Position numbers and translations under genes: made by a program | Notes under the pieces: generated by a model | Told to the model about the DNA's origin: nothing | The model's input: the letters and a program-made list of their open reading frames with translations, nothing else | Databases searched by the model: none | Assembly: GCA_964387285.1 (NCBI GenBank) | Contig: CAYLWO010000003.1 | Location: forward strand, 102,449 to 166,448 | DNA from: Anaerohabitans sp964387285 | GTDB taxonomy: Bacteria > Zhuqueibacterota > Zhuqueibacteria > Residuimicrobiales > Residuimicrobiaceae | DNA length: 64,000 bases | Reading direction: 5' to 3' | Shown here: positions 43,780 through 52,542 of the stretch, piece by piece | Numbering within the stretch: position 1 is the first letter of the stretch | Layout of the letters: each line of letters opens with the position of its first letter

Positions 43780-44460
43780 CTAGGGATTTCTCAGCAGCAG
43801 CGGCGTTACCTGGGCGGTGTTGTCCAGAATCAGATCCGCGCCTGCCCGCTCCAGTTCCGCACGTTCGCCAAATCCGCATAAAACCCCTACGGTCTGACAA
43901 CCGGCTGCCTTGCCGGCGCGAATATCGACCGTGGTATCGCCGATCATGACGCAAGCGGCCGGATCGATGTTCAACTCTTTGGCTGCCAATAACACGGGCC
44001 TGGGACTGGGTTTTATTTTAATGCAAGAGTGGGTGGTGATCACGGAAGAAAAATATTCGTTCAATCCATACTGGCTTAAAAATTCTCTGGTGCCTCTTTC
44101 ACCCCGGCTGCTGACGATGGCAAGAGCGTAATGACTATGCAGTGTTTGCAGCATGCTCTTTACGCCGGATATGATTAAAAACGGCGCCAGCGGCTTTTCC
44201 CTATTGCTGCGGATTTTGCAAAGCCATTTGAAGCATTCGTCCAGGTAGAGGCGATCCGACCATTGGTGCAGAAAATTGGTCGGTGTTTCCAGACTCATGA
44301 CCAGCCAACGCGCTGCCCGGCCATGATCGCGGTCCGGCAACAAGGGCCCTAGCGGACGCAGCCAGCGGGTCAGACATTGCACGTAGAGATCATCGGTGTC
44401 GCACAAGGTCCCGTCCATATCGAATAACAGGCCCTGGATGCGGGATACGTCGAGAGGCAT
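43780..44460 (-). CDS. HAD-superfamily phosphatase, phosphoglycolate-phosphatase-like
   Basis: The start is ATG 44460 (226 residues), with GGAG 5 bases upstream. Motif I is FDMDGTLCD with Asp14 and Asp16. Motif II is IVSSRGER, and motif III/IV are KPSPRPVLLAAKEL and MIGDTTVDIRAGKAAG. A helical cap lies between motifs I and II, so it belongs to HAD subfamily IA. Typical substrates are phosphoglycolate or sugar phosphates; not fixed here. It is divergent from the TetR-type gene and shares its short regulatory gap. Confidence 0.9.
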   Translation of the reverse strand: MPLDVSRIQGLLFDMDGTLCDTDDLYVQCLTRWLRPLGPLLPDRDHGRAARWLVMSLETPTNFLHQWSDRLYLDECFKWLCKIRSNREKPLAPFLIISGVKSMLQTLHSHYALAIVSSRGERGTREFLSQYGLNEYFSSVITTHSCIKIKPSPRPVLLAAKELNIDPAACVMIGDTTVDIRAGKAAGCQTVGVLCGFGERAELERAGADLILDNTAQVTPLLLRNP

Positions 44461-44501
44461 GAGAACTCCGTAAAAAAAACAATATACACAGAAAAAAAGC
44501 C

Positions 44502-44530
44502 TTGACAAACAGGAAAAAATACCATAAATT
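44502..44530 (+). promoter_or_regulatory. Promoter of the TetR-led efflux operon
   Basis: TTGACA (44502-44507, perfect -35), a spacer of exactly 17 bases and TAAATT (44525-44530) lie about 50 bases before the TetR start. Confidence 0.7.
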
Positions 44531-44563
44531 TAACCAATTAGTTAAACTAAATAGTTAGTTAAA
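44530..44563. promoter_or_regulatory. Probable TetR operator
   Basis: Just downstream of the -10 lie the imperfect palindrome TTAACCAATTAGTTAA (44530-44545) and the perfect palindrome TTAGTTAAACTAA (44538-44550). The word TTAGTTAAA occurs at 44538 and again at 44555, a 17-base direct repeat. This suits a dimeric TetR-type repressor controlling its own operon. Confidence 0.6.
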
Positions 44564-44578
44564 AACACGGAGACGACC

Positions 44579-45220
44579 ATGCCTGTTAATCAGGTCGGCG
44601 GCGAATCCACGCGGGAGAAAATAAAAACCGCGGCGGCCGAAATATTCATTGAAAAGGGCTATGCAGCGGCGCGCATGCAAGAGATCGCAGATCGGGCGCA
44701 GGCCAATAAGGCCATGATCTATTACTATTTTTCTTCCAAAGACGCCCTGTTCGAGTCCATTATCCGCGAGGCGTTTGAAGAACTGTTCAGCATGTTTACC
44801 GGTCTCCAGCAAGGCCCGGAATGCGATCTGCCGACTCTGATCGCCAGACTGGTGCACACCCATTTTCATTTCCTGCAAACGCATCCGCAATTGCCGCGTC
44901 TGATTGCCCGTGAATTGAACAGTGATAACCCGATACCGCAAAAAGTGTTGACCGACGTTATCAGGCGCCACGGCAAGGAACGATTAGAAAGTCTGCAAAA
45001 TATGTTGAGCCGGGCCATAAGCGACGGCCGGCTGCGATCTGTCGACGTCAAACACACTTTGTGGAACATTGTCTCCTTGAATGTTTTTACTTTTATTGTT
45101 TCCCCGGTATTTCAAAACGTTTGGCCGGAAGAGTACAAGAATTCTGATCGCTTGATGAAAAAACGGGAAAAAGCCATTGTGGATTTGATTTTGTACGGCA
45201 TTCTGCCGCGTAAAGGATGA
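44579..45220 (+). CDS. TetR-family repressor of the efflux operon
   Basis: A 213-residue protein with GGAG before ATG 44579. The N-terminal DNA-binding domain is typical (TREKIKTAAAEIFIEKGY, MQEIADRAQANKAMIYYYF, SSKDALFESII). The ligand domain resembles the CecR/YbiH-type regulators that head ybh-like ABC efflux operons. A palindromic operator overlaps its promoter, so self-regulation is likely. The TolC-like gene begins 8 bases after its stop. Confidence 0.9.
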   Translation: MPVNQVGGESTREKIKTAAAEIFIEKGYAAARMQEIADRAQANKAMIYYYFSSKDALFESIIREAFEELFSMFTGLQQGPECDLPTLIARLVHTHFHFLQTHPQLPRLIARELNSDNPIPQKVLTDVIRRHGKERLESLQNMLSRAISDGRLRSVDVKHTLWNIVSLNVFTFIVSPVFQNVWPEEYKNSDRLMKKREKAIVDLILYGILPRKG

Positions 45221-45228
45221 GGAAGGTC

Positions 45229-46572
45229 ATGGAAAAGAAAATTTTGATAATCCTGGCGTGCGTGTCGGCATTACCGGTCCGAGGGCAGATCACTTTACCG
45301 GATTTGGTGCACCAGGCGTTGGCCAACAATCCAGGCCTGGCGCTGGGGCAGGCTGATTCATTGAACGCCGCGGAAGAGGTGACGCAAGCGCGTGCGTCCC
45401 GTTTGCCTTCCCTGGATTTCAGCGGTTCCTATCGCCGGCAAAGCACGGTGCCTGAAATAAAAATCGCACCGGTCACGTTGCCGTTCGGCGCCGGCATCTA
45501 TTCTCCGATTCCAGGCGGCGCCATGCAAATGGGCACACTGGATAATTTTGATTTCCGCTTGACCGTTGCGCAACCGCTGTTTACCGGTTTTCGTCTCGCG
45601 CAAAAAGTGGCTGCCAGCCGAGCTAACCAGGATGGGAAAGCAGCAGATCTGCGTCGGCAACGCTGTGAGTTGATCGGCCAGGTCGAGAAAGCCTATGGTC
45701 AGGTTTTAAAAACCTTAAAATATGTGGACATTGCCCGTACCAGTCGCGACCAGGTCGCTGCGCATGTACGGGACGTGAAAAAAATGGTGGACCAGGGCAT
45801 ATTAAAAAGGGAAGAAGTCCTTAAAACCGACGTACGACTCTCCGAAGCAGAGTTGGCCATTGTGCAGGCGGAGAACGGCCTGGCCATGAGTCGCAGTGTG
45901 CTGGAAAATCTGCTGGCGAAAAAGCTGCCGACCGATGCTCCGTTCAGCGCTATGCCGACGCCTGATGCTTTTGATCTCAACAAAGAGACTACATTAGAAA
46001 CGGCTTGGGCCAATCGTGCAGAATTACAGACATTGCATTCGGCGCAACAGGCCAGCCGCTCCGTCACCCGCATGGCCAAAGGCGGTCGTCTGCCCAATCT
46101 GGCAGCCTTTGGTTCTGTCGGTTACGGCAAACCGGGTCTGGATATGCTCAAGAAAGAGTGGATGGACTATTGGTTGGTCGGCGTGGGCATGGAATGGAAT
46201 ATCTGGAATTGGGGCAAAACCCGCTCGCAGATCCAGCAAACGGAAATCAAGCAGCGCGCCCTTGCCCACACGGAACGACAGTTGCGCGATGCCATTGAAT
46301 TGGATGTGACGCAAGCTTTGCTGCAAGTGCAGGAAGCGATGCAACGCCGTGATTTATGTGTTACACTGACCAGCCAGGCGGAAGAAAGTTTTCGCGTGGC
46401 GGAGAAACAGTATTTGCAGGGCATGGCGACACACACCGAATATTTTGACGCCCAATCCGCTTTGACCCGCGCCCGGTTGGGCCAGGCTCAGGCGGATATC
46501 GATTATAATTTGGCTCTGGCAAATCTTCGTCGCGCTCAAGGCGTGAATGATAAACCTTATGTCACTCATTGA
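45229..46572 (+). CDS. TolC-like outer-membrane efflux protein
   Basis: The start is ATG 45229 (447 residues), with AGGA 5 bases upstream; ATG 45217 overlaps the tetR stop and is less likely. After a signal peptide (ILIILACVSALPVRGQ) come two OEP repeats. Family features: LVHQALANNPGLALGQAD, VAQPLFTGFRLAQKVAASRA and, in the second repeat, WNIWNWGKTRSQIQQTEIKQRA. It forms the trimeric outer-membrane exit duct for the pump encoded next door. The adaptor gene starts 14 bases on. Confidence 0.9.
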   Translation: MEKKILIILACVSALPVRGQITLPDLVHQALANNPGLALGQADSLNAAEEVTQARASRLPSLDFSGSYRRQSTVPEIKIAPVTLPFGAGIYSPIPGGAMQMGTLDNFDFRLTVAQPLFTGFRLAQKVAASRANQDGKAADLRRQRCELIGQVEKAYGQVLKTLKYVDIARTSRDQVAAHVRDVKKMVDQGILKREEVLKTDVRLSEAELAIVQAENGLAMSRSVLENLLAKKLPTDAPFSAMPTPDAFDLNKETTLETAWANRAELQTLHSAQQASRSVTRMAKGGRLPNLAAFGSVGYGKPGLDMLKKEWMDYWLVGVGMEWNIWNWGKTRSQIQQTEIKQRALAHTERQLRDAIELDVTQALLQVQEAMQRRDLCVTLTSQAEESFRVAEKQYLQGMATHTEYFDAQSALTRARLGQAQADIDYNLALANLRRAQGVNDKPYVTH

Positions 46573-46586
46573 AATAGAGGAATTCT

Positions 46587-47474
46587 ATGAAGCATGGCTT
46601 GATATCTTTGGGAGTGGCGGTTGTGCTGCTCATGAGCGGTTGCTCGGATAAAAAGAACGATGCAACATCCGGCTCCGGCACCCTGGAGGCGACCGAGGTG
46701 CTCTTGAGCAGCAAAACGGCCGGCACGGTCGTCAGTATGCAGGTGCGGGAAGGCGATCTGGTCGCCTCCGGTCAGATCGTAGCGCTGATCGACAGCGAAA
46801 AAGTCTTTTTGCAAAAACAGCAATTATTGGCCGGCATGCAGGAACTGCGCTTTAACATGATCAATGCCAAGCGAGCCGTCCAACTCAGCCAGGATCATTT
46901 CGACAACGTTGCCAAAAAATTTCAACGCATCAAAATACTGTGGCAGGACAGCAGCGCCACGTTACAGCAATTTGAAGATATCGAAACCGCCTATAAGGCA
47001 GCCTCCACCCAATTTGAAAATAGCCGCACGGCTTATGACGCCTTGACAGCGCGACAGTCGCAATTGCAGGCCCAGCTCGCTTTGCTTAGCAGCCAATTGG
47101 CGGATTGTCGCGTAGTGGCGCCTATCGTGGCTACGGTGTTGGAAACCTATATTGAAAAAGGTGAGATCGCCAGACCGGCCGGTCCGATTGTTAAACTGGC
47201 GGACTTGACGCGCATGTGGATTAAAATTTATGTGACCGAAGCCGAACTGGGGCGCATCAAAATCGGTGCAACGGCAGAGGTGCAGATCGCTTCTCAGCCG
47301 GAAAAAAGGTTCCCGGGACAGGTTTCCTGGATATCCCCGCGCGCTGAATTCACGCCGAAAAATGTGCAGACCAAAGAGGCGCGCGCCGATTTGGTTTACG
47401 CCGTTAAAATAACCACAGCGAATCCGGACGGCGTGTTGAAAATCGGCATGCCGGCAGATGTGTATTTGCGCTGA
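46587..47474 (+). CDS. HlyD/MFP-type periplasmic adaptor lipoprotein (YbhG-like)
   Basis: A 295-residue protein with a lipobox (LLMSGC). It has the barrel-sandwich hybrid halves (EVLLSSKTAGTVVSMQVREG and CRVVAPIVATVLETYIEKG) around a coiled-coil hairpin of about 100 residues. A beta-barrel part (LTRMWIKIYVTEAELGRIKIG) follows, ending KIGMPADVYLR. It links the inner-membrane ABC transporter to the TolC-like duct. E. coli YbhG, the closest analogue by gene order, is a similar short adaptor. Confidence 0.9.
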   Translation: MKHGLISLGVAVVLLMSGCSDKKNDATSGSGTLEATEVLLSSKTAGTVVSMQVREGDLVASGQIVALIDSEKVFLQKQQLLAGMQELRFNMINAKRAVQLSQDHFDNVAKKFQRIKILWQDSSATLQQFEDIETAYKAASTQFENSRTAYDALTARQSQLQAQLALLSSQLADCRVVAPIVATVLETYIEKGEIARPAGPIVKLADLTRMWIKIYVTEAELGRIKIGATAEVQIASQPEKRFPGQVSWISPRAEFTPKNVQTKEARADLVYAVKITTANPDGVLKIGMPADVYLR

Positions 47475-47552
47475 ATGGTCCATGTTTTATAAACAACCAA
47501 CAGGGATTGAACAGATTGGGATTGTTTGTTAATTTTTTCCGGGCCGTATGCA

Positions 47553-48467
47553 ATGAATAAACTTATTGAAATACAGGGTCTGTACAAATCATTTGGCGAT
47601 ACCACCGCCGTCGCCGGCATGGATTTGTGCGTTTATGAAGGCGAGATGCTGGGATTGATCGGCCCTGATGGCGCCGGCAAAACCACCACCTTGCGCATAT
47701 TATGCGGTTTGTTGCGTCCTGATCAGGGCGCTGCGACGATGGCCGGCTGGCAGGTTGCTACCGAAATGAAAAAAATCCGTCACATCATCGGCTATATGCC
47801 GCAACGTTTTTCCCTGTATCCGGATTTAACCGTAGCGGAAAACCTGCGCTTCTTCAGTGACCTGTTCCAGGTAAGCAAACAAGAACGTGAATCGCGATTG
47901 CAGAGATTGCTGGAATTCAGCCGTCTGGGCCCTTTTGCCGATCGCCAGGCCCATGCCTTGTCCGGCGGCATGAAACAGAAACTGGCCTTGTCCTGTACGT
48001 TGATTCATACGCCCAAGATTTTGCTTTTGGACGAACCGACCACCGGCGTGGATCCGGTTTCTCGCCGGGAATTCTGGGACATCCTCGCCGAGCTGCGCAG
48101 CCAGGGCGTGACCATCGTCGTCACCACGCCGTACATGGATGAAGCGGCGCGCTGCGACCGTGTGGCGTTCATTCACCGCGGCAAGATACTGTCCGTGAGC
48201 AGACCGGATGAAATAGCAAAAATGTACGCCGGCACTTTGCTGGAAATTCGTTGTCGGAATAATGTTGCCGCTGCTGCAAAGTTGACCGCCAGCGGCCGAT
48301 TCGCTTCCGTGCAAATTTTCGGCGACCGACTGCATGTCGCCGGATCCGAATCGGCGGAATGTATGCAAATGATGGTGCAGGAACTCCTCGGTCCGGAAGA
48401 TGATGCTTTATCAATCAAGAAAATTCCGGCAGGCATCGAGGACGTATTTGTCGAAATGCTCAAGTAA
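47553..48467 (+). CDS. ABC transporter ATPase 1 (first half of YbhF-like pair)
   Basis: A 304-residue ATPase. The start at ATG 47553 fits the usual beginning NKLIEIQGLYKSF; the ribosome site is weak. Walker A is GPDGAGKT (37-44), with signature LSGGMKQ and Walker B ILLLDEPTTGVD, so the site looks competent. A C-terminal extension of about 80 residues follows (VAFIHRGKILSV and on). In E. coli YbhF two such domains form one polypeptide. Here the second domain is a separate gene 196 bases downstream, with a repeat between them. Confidence 0.9.
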   Translation: MNKLIEIQGLYKSFGDTTAVAGMDLCVYEGEMLGLIGPDGAGKTTTLRILCGLLRPDQGAATMAGWQVATEMKKIRHIIGYMPQRFSLYPDLTVAENLRFFSDLFQVSKQERESRLQRLLEFSRLGPFADRQAHALSGGMKQKLALSCTLIHTPKILLLDEPTTGVDPVSRREFWDILAELRSQGVTIVVTTPYMDEAARCDRVAFIHRGKILSVSRPDEIAKMYAGTLLEIRCRNNVAAAAKLTASGRFASVQIFGDRLHVAGSESAECMQMMVQELLGPEDDALSIKKIPAGIEDVFVEMLK

Positions 48468-48489
48468 AGCAACCTTTGTAGGTAGTCAC

Positions 48490-48640
48490 GGCTTTAGCCG
48501 GAAATTTCTCCGCCTAAAGGCGGAACTACATGCTAATTAAAAATATTAGGTTATTTTTTGTTCCCCTATTAGTGTTCTTGCTGCTTATTTAATACTGTTA
48601 ACAAATAGCGAACTTTTTAGACAACCGCAAGGTTCAAGGT
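48490..48640. repeat. Dispersed repeat, family B, copy 3, inside an operon
   Basis: Located between the two ATPase genes. It starts GGCTTTAGCCGGAAATTTCT, has the CTCCGCCTAAAGGCGGA hairpin, then AATTAAAAATATTAGGTTA and ends AACTTTTTAGACAACCGCAA. It matches 17381-17489 in order over about 110 bases. Confidence 0.75.
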
Positions 48641-48663
48641 GCTCGATTTAACCAAGAAAAAAT

Positions 48664-49413
48664 ATGGATAAAAACTATTCGGTCGAGGTAACAGACCTGA
48701 CCAAACAATTCGGTCATTTTCTGGCTGTCGATCATATCAGCTTTCAGGTTCATGACGGCGAGATTTTCGGTTTTTTAGGCGCTAACGGCGCCGGCAAAAC
48801 CACCACCATAAAAATGTTGTGCGGCTTGTTGTTGCCCACTTCCGGCCAGGGACAGGTTGAAGGACTGGACATCTATACACAGACCGAAGCCATTAAACAG
48901 ATCATCGGCTATATGTCGCAAAAATTTTCTCTTTATGATGATCTTACCGTTGCTGAAAATCTCCGGTTTTACGGTGGCATTTACGGCATGAAGGCCGGTC
49001 AATTGACGGTGGCATGCGAAAGTCTTTGCGATGAGATGGGCTTGCGACCGCATCTGAGCAAATTGACGCGCTCCATTCCCACCGGCTGGAAGCAACGGCT
49101 GGCGCTCAGCTGCGCTATTTTGCATCAACCGAAAATACTTTTTCTGGATGAACCCACCGGCGGCGTGGATCCGATTTCCAGACGCGAATTCTGGGACATT
49201 ATCTATCGCCTGGCAGAGCAGGGTACGACGGTATTTGTCACCACCCATTATATGGATGAGGCCGAGTATTGCAACCGTTTGTCCATCATGCATGACGGAC
49301 GCATCGTCGCCATGGGTTCTCCCGCGGAACTGAAACAGCGCTATCATAAAAATACGATTGAAGATGTCTTTATCGATCTGGTTAAACGCAGCCGGCCGAC
49401 GGAGCCATTATGA
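48664..49413 (+). CDS. ABC transporter ATPase 2 (second half of YbhF-like pair)
   Basis: A 249-residue ATPase. Walker A is GANGAGKT (39-46), Walker B is ILFLDEPTGGVD, and the H-loop is FVTTHYMDEAEYC. The signature is degenerate (SIPTGWKQ in place of LSGGQ), as I recall for second domains of YbhF-like proteins, so the two ATPases probably form an asymmetric pair. The stop overlaps the first permease start by ATGA, so it is coupled to the membrane part. Confidence 0.9.
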   Translation: MDKNYSVEVTDLTKQFGHFLAVDHISFQVHDGEIFGFLGANGAGKTTTIKMLCGLLLPTSGQGQVEGLDIYTQTEAIKQIIGYMSQKFSLYDDLTVAENLRFYGGIYGMKAGQLTVACESLCDEMGLRPHLSKLTRSIPTGWKQRLALSCAILHQPKILFLDEPTGGVDPISRREFWDIIYRLAEQGTTVFVTTHYMDEAEYCNRLSIMHDGRIVAMGSPAELKQRYHKNTIEDVFIDLVKRSRPTEPL

Positions 49414-50519
49414 AACCGAGAGTCTTTTGCATCATGCACAAAGAGTTCATTCATATTATGCGCGATCCGCGCAGTTTGGCCATCGTGTTTTTATTGCCGG
49501 TCATGATGATTCTCCTATACGGCTATGCCATCACCTTTGACATTAAAAACATCACCCTGGCTATTCTGGATCAGGATCGCTCTGCCGCCTCGCGCCGTCT
49601 GGTGGAGCGATTGACCAGTTCCGATTATTTTCGGGTTACGGCGCACTTGCAGGAGCGTCGTGAAATCGAGACCGGCTTCATGCAGCGACGCATGCGGGCG
49701 ACTCTGGTCATTCCTGTGGATTTCGAGAAAGGGTTGACGCAACGACCGGAAACGGCAATACAACTGGTGGTGGACGGCGCCAATGCCAATACCGCTACCA
49801 TTGCCATTAATTATCTAAAGAGCTTTTTGCTCAATTACTCCCTGGAATTGAATCAGGGCAGCCTGCAACCGCCGTTGCGCATAGAACCGCGCGTCTGGTA
49901 CAATCCGGACCTGAAAAGCGCTCACTTTATTGTTCCCGGACTGGTCGCCATTATTATGATGATGATCTGTGCTTTGTTGACCTCTATGACCATTGCCCGC
50001 GAGCGCGAAACCGGAACCCTGGAGCAGATTTTTGTCTCACCCGTTCGACCGGCGGAAATCATTGTCGGCAAAACCGCGCCCTATATCGTGCTGGCGCTGC
50101 TGGATGCTCTGGTGATAATCGTTTTTGGCGGTCAGGTTTTCGGCGTACCGGTGGCAGGAAGTTTCATCTTGCTGATGGCCTTTGTGTTGATTTTCATTTT
50201 TGCGTCTTTGAGCATCGGCGTGTTCATTTCAACTCGGGCGCGTACCCAGCAGGTGGCCTTGCTCGCAGCCATGGCCGGCACGTTGCTGCCGTCCATCTTG
50301 TTGTCCGGTTTTGTTTTTCCCATTTTCGCCATGCCCCAGGTACTGCAATGGTTGACCTATATTGTGCCGGCCAAGTATTTTCTCATCCAGGCGCGCGGCG
50401 TCATGCTTAAAGGAGTCGGCTGGAATTATCTTTACGAACCGACCATATTTTTGCTGGCCGTCGGCATGCTGCTGTTGGCTGTGAGCGTCAAGCGGTTCAA
50501 GACGAATCTGGAAGGCTGA
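49410..50519 (+). CDS. ABC-2 type permease (YbhS-like)
   Basis: A 369-residue inner-membrane protein: N-terminal cytoplasmic KEFIHIMRDPRSLAIVF, one membrane segment, a periplasmic domain of about 130 residues (LAILDQDRSAASRRLVERL to VWYNPDLKS), then five membrane segments starting at FIVPGLVAIIMMMICALL. The RERETGTLEQIFVSPVRPAEIIVGK loop, read here as ERETGTLEQIFVSP, is the ABC-2 coupling region. Pairs with the next gene as a heterodimeric channel. Confidence 0.9.
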   Translation: MKPRVFCIMHKEFIHIMRDPRSLAIVFLLPVMMILLYGYAITFDIKNITLAILDQDRSAASRRLVERLTSSDYFRVTAHLQERREIETGFMQRRMRATLVIPVDFEKGLTQRPETAIQLVVDGANANTATIAINYLKSFLLNYSLELNQGSLQPPLRIEPRVWYNPDLKSAHFIVPGLVAIIMMMICALLTSMTIARERETGTLEQIFVSPVRPAEIIVGKTAPYIVLALLDALVIIVFGGQVFGVPVAGSFILLMAFVLIFIFASLSIGVFISTRARTQQVALLAAMAGTLLPSILLSGFVFPIFAMPQVLQWLTYIVPAKYFLIQARGVMLKGVGWNYLYEPTIFLLAVGMLLLAVSVKRFKTNLEG

Positions 50520-50521
50520 AC

Positions 50522-51643
50522 GTGACAAAAATATTGCACATGATACGCAAAGAGTTCATCCAAATCAAACGCGATCGCGCCATGCGCGGCCTGATATTGC
50601 TCATGCCGATATTGCAATTGCTGCTCCTCGGTTATGTCATTTCCTCCGAGGTGCGCCATGTCAGCGTGGTCATCTGCGATTTGGATCAGACGGTAACCAG
50701 CAGACGGTTGATTGACCGTCTGCGCAATACGGTTTATTTTGATGTGAAATATTTCGACAACGAGGAGGCCGGTTTATACAAATATCTGGATCGCGGTGAT
50801 GTGGCCATGGCGCTGGTGCTGCCGGTGAATTTCGAGAGAAACCTGCAAAATTTGCAACCGAGCGCCGTTCAGGTTTTAATGGATGGCCAGGACGTCAACA
50901 CCTCCGGCATTGCCCTGGGCTATGCGGCCGGCATTCTGGAAAGTTTTGTTGCGGATCAGCTGACCGCACTGGCCGCCCATGCCGCGATGGACCATATTCA
51001 CTTATTAACCCCGTCTTTGCAGGTGTGGTACAATCCCGATTTGAAACCCAGTGATTATATGATTCCCGGCATTGTTGTTTTTTTATTGACCATGATCACC
51101 GCGCTGATCAGTGCCATGGGTTTGGTGCGCGAACGTGAAATCGGCACACTGGATCAATTGCTGGTGGCGCCGATGAAAAAAACCGAGTTGCTAATCGGCA
51201 AGATCATTCCCTTCGCCATTTTGGGACTGGTCGAGTTGGCGCTCTCCATCGCTTTTGCCCGGTTATGGTATCATATCCCTGTTGCCGGCAATCTGCTGTT
51301 GTTTTTCCTTTTTGCGGTTATTTATCTGTTTACGACTCTGGGACTGGGATTGTTCGTTTCTGCTTCTTCCCGAACCCAACAGCAGGCCATGTTTCTGACC
51401 TGGTTTTTCATGATGTTCATTCTACTGATGTCCGGATTTCTTTTTCCCATTGAAAACATGCCCAATTTTGCCCAATATCTGACGTGGTTGAATCCCATGC
51501 GCTATTTTATGCTGGTCACGCGCGAACTGTTTATCAAAGGCGCGGGCTTGCATCAATTGTACGGACAGGGGATTGCGCTGTGTGTTTTTGGCGGTTTGAT
51601 TTTTACCTTTGCCGCATTGCGCTTCCAGAAGAGGATGAGTTGA
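50522..51643 (+). CDS. ABC-2 type permease (YbhR-like)
   Basis: A 373-residue protein with a GTG start two bases after the previous stop and GGAAGG 7 bases upstream. It has the same layout as its neighbour: KEFIQIKRDRAMRGLILLMP, a large periplasmic loop ending VWYNPDLKPSDYMIPGIV, and the coupling loop REREIGTLDQLLVAP. The two permeases are clearly paralogous and likely form the membrane heterodimer of the pump. mutM begins one base after its stop. Confidence 0.9.
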   Translation: MTKILHMIRKEFIQIKRDRAMRGLILLMPILQLLLLGYVISSEVRHVSVVICDLDQTVTSRRLIDRLRNTVYFDVKYFDNEEAGLYKYLDRGDVAMALVLPVNFERNLQNLQPSAVQVLMDGQDVNTSGIALGYAAGILESFVADQLTALAAHAAMDHIHLLTPSLQVWYNPDLKPSDYMIPGIVVFLLTMITALISAMGLVREREIGTLDQLLVAPMKKTELLIGKIIPFAILGLVELALSIAFARLWYHIPVAGNLLLFFLFAVIYLFTTLGLGLFVSASSRTQQQAMFLTWFFMMFILLMSGFLFPIENMPNFAQYLTWLNPMRYFMLVTRELFIKGAGLHQLYGQGIALCVFGGLIFTFAALRFQKRMS

Positions 51644-51644
51644 G

Positions 51645-52466
51645 ATGCCGGAATTGCCCGAAGTGGAAACCATACGCCGCTGCCTGAACCCCTTGACAGT
51701 TGGACGAAAAATCACGGCTGTTCGCGTCTATGATAAACGGTTGCGGTGGCCGGTGCAGCCGGCCAGATTGAAAAAATGGCTGATTGGCAGCCGTTTCCTC
51801 GGTCTGGAGCGCAGAGGAAAATATTTGCTCTGGCGTTTAAGCAATGATGCCCGACTCTTGGTTCATCTCGGCATGAGCGGTCGGTTATGTTGTACGCCGG
51901 TAAAGGCGGATCGAGAACCGCACACACACGTGGTGGTAACCCTTGATAACGGCCATGAGCTGCGTTATCGTGATCCGCGCAGGTTCGGTTGCATTCTGCT
52001 TCGGCGGCCTGGTGATATAGAGTTCGCGATGCTGAATCGTCTCGGCGTCGAACCGCTGTCTGGGGATTTCACTGCCGATTATTTGCGTTCTCATGCCGGT
52101 AATTCCATACGGTCGATTAAAGCAGTGTTGCTGGATGGCCGTGTGACGGTCGGCATTGGCAACATTTATGCCAGCGAGACGCTTTTTCACGCCGGCATTG
52201 CACCAACCAGATCCGCCGCAAGTTTATCCATGGACGAATGGCGGGCGATGCGTGACGCCGCTGTGCAGGTGCTGCAGCAGGCCATAGACAAGGGTGGCAC
52301 GACGTTGCAGGATTATCGCAATGGTCTGGGTGAACCGGGCTTTTTTCAAATAGAGCTGGCAGTTTACGGCCGGGAAAATGAGCCGTGTACGCGTTGCGGT
52401 CAGGCCATCTGTCGTGTTGTACAGCAGGGGAGGAGTACATTTTACTGCGCATTTTGTCAGAGATGA
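51645..52466 (+). CDS. mutM: Formamidopyrimidine-DNA glycosylase
   Basis: A 273-residue DNA repair enzyme. PELPEVETIRR follows the initiator Met, so Pro2 is the catalytic N-terminal residue and Glu3 is in place. The H2TH part has GIGNIYASETLFHAGI. The lysine of RRGKYLLW is conserved. The C-terminal zinc finger has Cys248, 251, 268 and 271. It removes 8-oxoguanine and Fapy lesions. The start lies one base after the last permease stop, so it is expressed with the TetR-controlled efflux operon. This is an uncommon placement. Confidence 0.96.
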   Translation: MPELPEVETIRRCLNPLTVGRKITAVRVYDKRLRWPVQPARLKKWLIGSRFLGLERRGKYLLWRLSNDARLLVHLGMSGRLCCTPVKADREPHTHVVVTLDNGHELRYRDPRRFGCILLRRPGDIEFAMLNRLGVEPLSGDFTADYLRSHAGNSIRSIKAVLLDGRVTVGIGNIYASETLFHAGIAPTRSAASLSMDEWRAMRDAAVQVLQQAIDKGGTTLQDYRNGLGEPGFFQIELAVYGRENEPCTRCGQAICRVVQQGRSTFYCAFCQR

Positions 52467-52542
52467 ATCAGTAAAAAAAGTGTTTTATTTATTCGGAAAA
52501 TACAGCTATATTACCGATTGGAAAAATTGGAATTGGTTTTAG

